Under the pieces are notes generated by a model. That model was not told the origin of the DNA. It did no database searches and saw only the letters and a program-made list of their open reading frames with translations. A program made the position numbers and the translations under genes. A DNA stretch of 25,959 nt from a virus: positions 1 through 25,959 of the IMG/VR virus record IMGVR_UViG_3300037189_017574, one strand, 5' to 3'. Shown here piece after piece: positions 22,291 through 25,959 of the stretch. The stretch's first letter is position 1. Every line of letters starts with the position of its first letter.

Positions 22291-22593
22291 TTAATAAAAA
22301 GAGTATTTATTATTTTCTATAATACAGTAGATATTACAAGGTAATAAGTTAACCTCTTTTTCATTTTCATCTACAACAAATCTTGATGAACCTTCAATTA
22401 GCTTTTCATTTGTTATTCTAACTGTCATATTATTTAATCCTTTTAACATAATATAAATTGGATCTTCTTTTGATATTTTTAGTGAGTTATCTTTGTTTCT
22501 CAGTTTTCCATTGTTATCTTTAAAATAACACTTTTCAATCAAGTCTTTTAGTTCTTTTTCTTGATTAATTTCAATCTTCATTTCATACTTCAT
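22291..22593 (-). CDS. Uncharacterised protein, 100 residues
   Basis: A Lys/Glu/Asn-rich protein opening MKYEMKIEINQEKELKDLIE, with a beta-rich C-terminal half (MTVRITNEKLIEGSSRFVVD, then VNLLPCNIYCIIENN). It contains three cysteines, of which two (PCNIYC) are close together, but no recognisable domain or membrane segment. It starts 2 bases after the dnaJ stop and lies 17 bases before GMP reductase, so it is almost certainly co-transcribed with both. An alternative start at the second methionine (22581) is possible. I cannot assign a function. Confidence 0.6.
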   Translation of the reverse strand: MKYEMKIEINQEKELKDLIEKCYFKDNNGKLRNKDNSLKISKEDPIYIMLKGLNNMTVRITNEKLIEGSSRFVVDENEKEVNLLPCNIYCIIENNKYSFY

Positions 22594-22595
22594 AA

Positions 22596-23633
22596 TTATA
22601 AGTCTTTTAATTTAATAAATAAATCTCTTTGCTCCTCTGTTAGTATTTTAGGTATTAGTATATTCACTTTTATGTGTAAACTTCCGGTGCTATATGACTC
22701 CCCATTCATAGATAAGTTTGGTATGCCTTTGTTTTTAAATGTGAAAACTTTTCCCCCATCACATCCATTAGGTATATTTATACTAATTTCACCGTGTGGA
22801 GTTTCAATAGTAGATGTTTTTCCTAAAACAGCATCTGAAATAGTAATCCAATGGTTATAGTTTAGGTCTGTTCCATCACGTTGGAATTTATCATCCGGTA
22901 TTTCATTAACAGCAATAAATAAATCACCTGGATCTCCATTTCTAACATGATTACCATTTCCTGGCATATTGATTTGTACTCCATTTACGGCACCTGCTGG
23001 TATTTTAATATCAATAGTTTCCTCTTTAAGAATTGTTCCTTCTCCTCTACAATCATTACATTTATGTTGTACTATTTTACCAGTTCCATCACAGATGTTG
23101 CACAAATGAGCTTGTTGAACTCTTCCGAATGGTGTATTCTGTACAACTACCTTTTTACCTTGTCCATTACAAGAGTAACAAGTGTTTAAGTCATTACCAC
23201 CTTTCCCATCACATTTTTGACATTTATCTTGTCTTTTGTATTTTATTTTCTTATTTGATCCAAATATAACATCAATTAAGGTTAAATTAACCGGAACTCT
23301 TAAGTCATTTCCTCTTTTTCTGTTATTGAATCCACCACCTCCGAATCCACCTCCAAATATATCCCCAAACTGTGAGAATATATCATTCATATTAAATGGA
23401 TTTCCACCACCATTAGACCCATTAGCTGTTCCAAAGGTATCATAATTCCTTCTTTTGTTTTCATCAGACAATACATCATATGCTTCAGCAGCTTCTTTGA
23501 ACTTATTTTCAGCTTCGCTGTCACCTGGATTTCTATCAGGATGTAGCTCCATTGCTTTTTTTCTATATGTCTTTTTGATTTCATCTGGTGTTGCATTCCT
23601 ATCTACACCAAGTATTTCGTAATAGTTTTTCAT
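22596..23633 (-). CDS. dnaJ: DnaJ-type (class I J-domain) co-chaperone
   Basis: A 345-residue protein with full class I DnaJ architecture. The J domain (1-70) contains the HPD triad (H31-P32-D33). A Gly/Phe-rich linker runs to about 104 ([14 protein letters not shown]). Four CxxCxGxG zinc modules pair C138/C141, C152/C155, C178/C181 and C192/C195. A substrate-binding C-terminal region follows, with [20 protein letters not shown] and [17 protein letters not shown]. The C-terminus is slightly shorter than cellular DnaJ (about 370-380). It should stimulate host DnaK ATPase and deliver unfolded proteins to it. All catalytic and zinc residues look intact. It heads the - strand operon with the 100-residue unknown and GMP reductase. 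A TATAAAAAT-like string lies about 20 bases upstream. Confidence 0.95.
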   Translation of the reverse strand: MKNYYEILGVDRNATPDEIKKTYRKKAMELHPDRNPGDSEAENKFKEAAEAYDVLSDENKRRNYDTFGTANGSNGGGNPFNMNDIFSQFGDIFGGGFGGGGFNNRKRGNDLRVPVNLTLIDVIFGSNKKIKYKRQDKCQKCDGKGGNDLNTCYSCNGQGKKVVVQNTPFGRVQQAHLCNICDGTGKIVQHKCNDCRGEGTILKEETIDIKIPAGAVNGVQINMPGNGNHVRNGDPGDLFIAVNEIPDDKFQRDGTDLNYNHWITISDAVLGKTSTIETPHGEISINIPNGCDGGKVFTFKNKGIPNLSMNGESYSTGSLHIKVNILIPKILTEEQRDLFIKLKDL

Positions 23634-23708
23634 TTTAATATAGTAAGATTTTTATATATACATAGCACTAACTTATATAATATATTTAACATGAGTTTAT
23701 TTATTTAT

Positions 23709-23716
23709 TATATTTG
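23709..23716 (+). promoter_or_regulatory. Possible Bacteroidota-type promoter -7 box (TATATTTG)
   Basis: TATATTTG matches the TAnnTTTG -7 element of Bacteroidota sigma-70-type promoters. It ends 22 bases before the ATG of the peptidase gene (23739), in the 105-base divergent spacer shared with dnaJ. No clear TTG -33 element is present at the expected distance, so this is a half-match. Confidence 0.4.
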
Positions 23717-23738
23717 TATATAAAATATTAGTTTTAAT

Positions 23739-24638
23739 ATGATTTATGATAAAATATACGACTTCTGTAAAGTCAGAAATCACGGCAACTGTTTCAAGAA
23801 TGGACAGGAACCAACACCAAGGGTTAAATTTATAATGGACTTGTTAGATAAAGAGGGTATTGAGTATGAACTCGATATTTTTGAGGAAGAATACCAATCT
23901 TGGGGTGGTTATAGAAGAAAAAGTCAGGAACGTCCGAAAAGAAAGGCAAATTTTGATAGAAGGTTTTTTAGTAGATTTTTTGATGAAGATGAGTTGGATG
24001 ATATAGACTTTGATACTGATATTGATGAGGAACCAGAAGAAGTTATTACTAATAAATATTTCAATATTATTATGAAAGGAACTTCTAACAAAATGATTAT
24101 AGCACATCACGATGTTAATAATCATACTATTGATAATGCAAATGATAACTCTTGTTCTGTTATAAATGTTATAGCTACTAAAAAACTAAGACCTGATGTA
24201 AATGCGGTTTTAGTAGATGGTGAAGAGTTTGGTGGTATTGGTTCTAAGAGATTAGGTAAACAAATTAATGAAGGTAAATTCGGATCAATTGATTGGGTAC
24301 TTAATTATGAATTAACTGGAAAAGGTGGTGAAAATTTCTTTATTGGTAACTATCCTGGTAAACTATTTAATCATATTAAAAAATTATTTGATTGTCCAGT
24401 AGTTAATACACCATTTAATGATGCTGTTACACTAAGAGGATTGGGAATTGATTCAGTTGTAATTAACCCTGTTCCACCCTTACCAAAGGATAAAAAATCG
24501 GATGTTGTTTATAATGGAGTTTGTCTAGACACTTCTATATTACATCACTGTCACAATGCAAAAGACAATGTTGCTTCGATATCAACAAGTGATATGAAAG
24601 ACTTTGTTGAAAAGGTAATATTAAAAATATTAAAATAA
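23739..24638 (+). CDS. M28-like zinc metallopeptidase/aminopeptidase
   Basis: A 299-residue protein. MIIAHHDVNN (119-128) gives H123/H124 and D125. DNANDNSCSV (132-141) matches the 'GA.DN.SG' segment with bridging D136. LVDGEEFGGIGS (158-169) provides E162/E163, and LNYELTG (188-194) provides E191. LHHCHNAKDNVASI (269-282) matches the closing 'H...D' of M28 peptidases. Together these are the di-zinc ligands and catalytic Glu of the M28/M20-like clan. Residues 55-102 form an unusual charged insertion, first Arg/Lys-rich, then a run of Asp/Glu, before the catalytic core. No signal peptide is seen, so it acts inside the cell or virion. It overlaps the next gene at TAATG. Substrate unknown; lysis or maturation roles are possible but unsupported. 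Confidence 0.72.
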   Translation: MIYDKIYDFCKVRNHGNCFKNGQEPTPRVKFIMDLLDKEGIEYELDIFEEEYQSWGGYRRKSQERPKRKANFDRRFFSRFFDEDELDDIDFDTDIDEEPEEVITNKYFNIIMKGTSNKMIIAHHDVNNHTIDNANDNSCSVINVIATKKLRPDVNAVLVDGEEFGGIGSKRLGKQINEGKFGSIDWVLNYELTGKGGENFFIGNYPGKLFNHIKKLFDCPVVNTPFNDAVTLRGLGIDSVVINPVPPLPKDKKSDVVYNGVCLDTSILHHCHNAKDNVASISTSDMKDFVEKVILKILK

Positions 24639-25009
24639 TGATTAACCCTTGTAGTGAAATTCCATTAGGAAACATAGAGGCTTCTGCCTTAGACGCTCCT
24701 CAGTTATATAGAATAAGAGTATTTAATAAGGAACTAACTTTATTTACAATACCATCATATGTAGATAATTTTATGTCTTTCTTTGGGAATCTAAGTGAAT
24801 ATAAATACGAAGATTGTAAATCCAAATTGATATTAGATGTTTTGGGGTATGATTATACACTATCTCCCGAAAAGTTTGAAAAATCAAAAAGTCTTTTTAA
24901 GAGGACACTTGATATATTAGAAAGCGATCTAGTATTCAAAGAATTAATAAGATTAAACGATTTAAGATTAAGTCGTGATGAAAATATAGATAATCTCCTC
25001 GATATGTAG
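24638..25009 (+). CDS. Uncharacterised protein, 123 residues, with NPCSEIPL opening
   Basis: The product begins MINPCSEIPLGN and then shows a beta-rich middle (YRIRVFNKELTLFTIPSYV), a few helices (KFEKSKSLFKRTLDILESDL) and an acidic end. The opening octet NPCSEIPL is the same as the active-site Cys motif of ribonucleotide reductase large subunits, but nothing else in the protein resembles that enzyme, so I treat it as a coincidence or a short-motif echo. There is no membrane segment. It shares a base with the stop of the peptidase gene (TAATG) and is probably translated with it. The function is unknown. Confidence 0.55.
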   Translation: MINPCSEIPLGNIEASALDAPQLYRIRVFNKELTLFTIPSYVDNFMSFFGNLSEYKYEDCKSKLILDVLGYDYTLSPEKFEKSKSLFKRTLDILESDLVFKELIRLNDLRLSRDENIDNLLDM

Positions 25010-25020
25010 ATTATGATACA
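25007..25020 (+). repeat. 14-bp direct repeat TAGATTATGATACA, copy 1
   Basis: An exact 14-base copy of the sequence around the start codon of the gene at 25393. Its first three bases are the stop of the 123-residue gene, and the ATG inside opens only a 17-codon frame (MIQYIYLY...) overlapping the next gene. It may be the remnant of a duplicated start region. Confidence 0.5.
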
Positions 25021-25034
25021 GTATATATACTTAT

Positions 25035-25382
25035 ATGAGTTATATTGTATCAAACAAAACATCTAATGTAGAAGTTAGAGTCTCATTAGAAGAGATAGAA
25101 GGAAGAACTATTTACAATGGTCACGTCCTAGCAATACCCGATAATATACTGGATCAAATATTAACCTATTCGTATGAAAGATATACGAATAGGTATTTCT
25201 TTGTTGATTATGTAATATGGGATGAGAAATACCAAATGCAACCACTAACATCTCAAATGACAGATTGTTATTTTAACCACCGTGATAACTTAGAAGGTTT
25301 GAGGAAATCCTTTGATACACTATTAAAACTACTTCAAAATAAGTTTGGTAAGTCTCGTAGAATTTATATAGTTGAAATATAA
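25035..25382 (+). CDS. Small phage protein of unknown function (possible CD..EG relative)
   Basis: A 115-residue protein: MSYIVSNKTSNVEVRVSLEE, an N-terminal beta-rich part, a middle region (SYERYTNRYFFVDYVIWDEK), and a helical C-terminus (NLEGLRKSFDTLLKLLQNKF). The 'NLEGL..S...L' ending loosely matches 'TYEGL..C..DKL' in the gene at 25393 and 'QFEGV..FLKEK' at 18015, suggesting a common origin. Its coding sequence contains a perfect 12-bp inverted repeat (25164-25194). No domain I can name. Flanked by two copies of a 14-base repeat that includes the start site of the downstream gene. Function unknown. Confidence 0.55.
   Translation: MSYIVSNKTSNVEVRVSLEEIEGRTIYNGHVLAIPDNILDQILTYSYERYTNRYFFVDYVIWDEKYQMQPLTSQMTDCYFNHRDNLEGLRKSFDTLLKLLQNKFGKSRRIYIVEI
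25164..25194 (+). other. Perfect 12-bp hairpin inside a coding sequence
   Basis: ACCTATTCGTAT (25164-25175) and its exact reverse complement (25183-25194) flank a 7-base loop, within the gene at 25035. It is followed by ATTTCTTTG, a weak T-rich stretch. It could act as an attenuator, an mRNA processing or stability element, or a protein-binding palindrome. Confidence 0.6.
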
Positions 25383-25386
25383 TATA

Positions 25387-25400
25387 TAGATTATGATACA
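25387..25400 (+). repeat. 14-bp direct repeat TAGATTATGATACA, copy 2 (start site of next gene)
   Basis: Identical to 25007-25020, 380 bases away. The ATG at 25393 within it starts the 137-residue gene, so this copy is in use as a translation start region. Confidence 0.55.
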
Positions 25401-25806
25401 CCTTAAATTATTTGAGAATTTCAATGAATTATATAAGCAACTTGATGATGATGTTGTTGCTAACTTTGCTGGTAATAGAGACTTTGATACATTTAGTGAT
25501 AAAGAGGTTAGTAATATAGCAAATCTATTTTCCGAAGACACACTGTATTCTCATAGAAGAGGATATGTTTTTTACCAAGGTATTGTAGACCAACTAACAG
25601 ATCCAATTGATTATATCGACATAATCATTCCTGGTGGAGTTTCGGTTATTATATGGAAGTTTGAGGATGATTATTATATCTTATCTATTGGTGTGAGAAA
25701 TGATAGATATGGTGCCTATGTTTACAATCTATGTGATACTTATGAGGGATTGAAAAAGTGTATATTAGACAAATTAAAAAATACTAAAGATCCAAATGAA
25801 GATTAA
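25393..25806 (+). CDS. Small phage protein of unknown function (CD..EG family, member 2)
   Basis: A 137-residue protein. It begins MIHLKLFENFNELYKQL, then has NRDFDTFSDKEVSNIANLF, a beta-rich segment (DYIDIIIPGGVSVIIWKFED) and the ending YVYNLCDTYEGLKKCILDKL. The last block aligns by eye with FYICDQFEGVRSFLKEKI of the gene at 18015, each preceded by a strand with a 'D.(W/Y)(F/Y)' core (EDEWFSIEF and EDDYYILSI). This supports a small paralogous family with a beta-sheet plus C-terminal helix. There is no catalytic motif or membrane segment. It overlaps the start of the 49-residue gene at 25796 by 11 bases. Function unknown. Confidence 0.6.
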   Translation: MIHLKLFENFNELYKQLDDDVVANFAGNRDFDTFSDKEVSNIANLFSEDTLYSHRRGYVFYQGIVDQLTDPIDYIDIIIPGGVSVIIWKFEDDYYILSIGVRNDRYGAYVYNLCDTYEGLKKCILDKLKNTKDPNED

Positions 25807-25945
25807 AAAATATACTGACTTTCTTACTGAGAAAGAAGAGGTTAAAGAAGAAGTAAAGGATATAAAAAAGTCTCCCGAAAAGAGAGACTTTGAAGAGGAT
25901 GATAATGATGTCGCAGTTATGCTACCGACTTGGAATACATATTAA
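25796..25945 (+). CDS. Very small acidic/basic protein, 49 residues
   Basis: ATG at 25796 opens a 49-residue frame ending in TAA at 25943-25945. The product is highly charged (MKIKKYTDFLTEKEEVKEEV, then KSPEKRDFEEDDNDVAVMLP) and ends WNTY. The opening 'MK.KKYTDFL' is in the style of other short genes in this window and overlaps the preceding gene by 11 bases, as other genuine phage genes here do. A 8-bp inverted repeat (25867-25874 with 25884-25891) lies inside it. No domain is recognisable. Real coding is likely but not certain. Confidence 0.5.
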   Translation: MKIKKYTDFLTEKEEVKEEVKDIKKSPEKRDFEEDDNDVAVMLPTWNTY

Positions 25946-25959
25946 TTATATCTTCTCTA

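Noticed and set aside
25867-25891. 8-bp inverted repeat in the 49-residue gene as a terminator
   Set aside because: It is followed by TGAAGAGG, not a T-run, and it lies inside an open reading frame.
1-25959. CRISPR arrays, tRNA genes, insertion sequences or anti-phage defence genes
   Set aside because: I saw no regularly spaced repeats, cloverleaf-like sequences, transposase motifs or known defence domains.

Overview
The window is very AT-rich, densely coded DNA that I read as part of a large tailed-phage genome, most likely a T4-like myovirus infecting a Bacteroidota host. The T4-like reading rests on a gp32-type single-stranded DNA-binding protein with an acidic tail, on TATAAATA-type late-promoter-like boxes ahead of structural-type genes, on several virion-protein-like genes, on a holin-like two-helix protein and on the many small overlapping genes. 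The Bacteroidota inference comes from A-rich leaders without Shine-Dalgarno sequences and one TAnnTTTG promoter-like box. It is an inference, not a proof. I see no tRNA, rRNA, CRISPR array or insertion sequence.

Region 1 (1-13795, all + strand) is a long run of tightly packed, often ATGA-overlapping genes for making and transferring sugars. In order it holds: the end of a glycosyltransferase, a GT10 fucosyltransferase, a DxD glycosyltransferase, a GT11-like fucosyltransferase, another small glycosyltransferase, an SDR/epimerase-like protein, a GT-B-like protein, a class I methyltransferase, an exostosin-like glycosyltransferase, a classical SDR, a hexapeptide acyltransferase, a cupin, a compact DegT/StrS aminotransferase, a GDP-mannose 4,6-dehydratase, a second GT11 fucosyltransferase, a PhyH-type Fe(II)/2-oxoglutarate dioxygenase, UDP-galactopyranose mutase, a second full-length GDP-mannose dehydratase, and a 73-residue protein. 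Together they could make GDP-6-deoxyhexoses, an N-acylated amino sugar and UDP-galactofuranose, and assemble them on virion proteins or the host surface.

Region 2 (13779-20105, mainly - strand) carries structural and replication genes. These are a tail-tube-like protein whose 5' end is broken by a decayed homing-endonuclease fragment, a 606-residue virion-like protein, a coiled-coil protein ending at a terminator, a 307-residue protein, the gp32-like protein and a 190-residue unknown. A small + strand gene sits at 18015-18407 and converges on the gp32-like gene through a shared bidirectional terminator.

Region 3 (20206-25945) has a virion-like gene and a two-helix membrane protein on +, and then a - strand operon (DnaJ, an unknown, GMP reductase) that converges on the membrane-protein gene at another bidirectional terminator. 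A final + strand run starts at a divergent promoter region: an M28-like metallopeptidase and four small phage-type unknowns, two of them possibly paralogous to the 18015 gene. No stretch over 300 bases lacks a gene or gene remnant.
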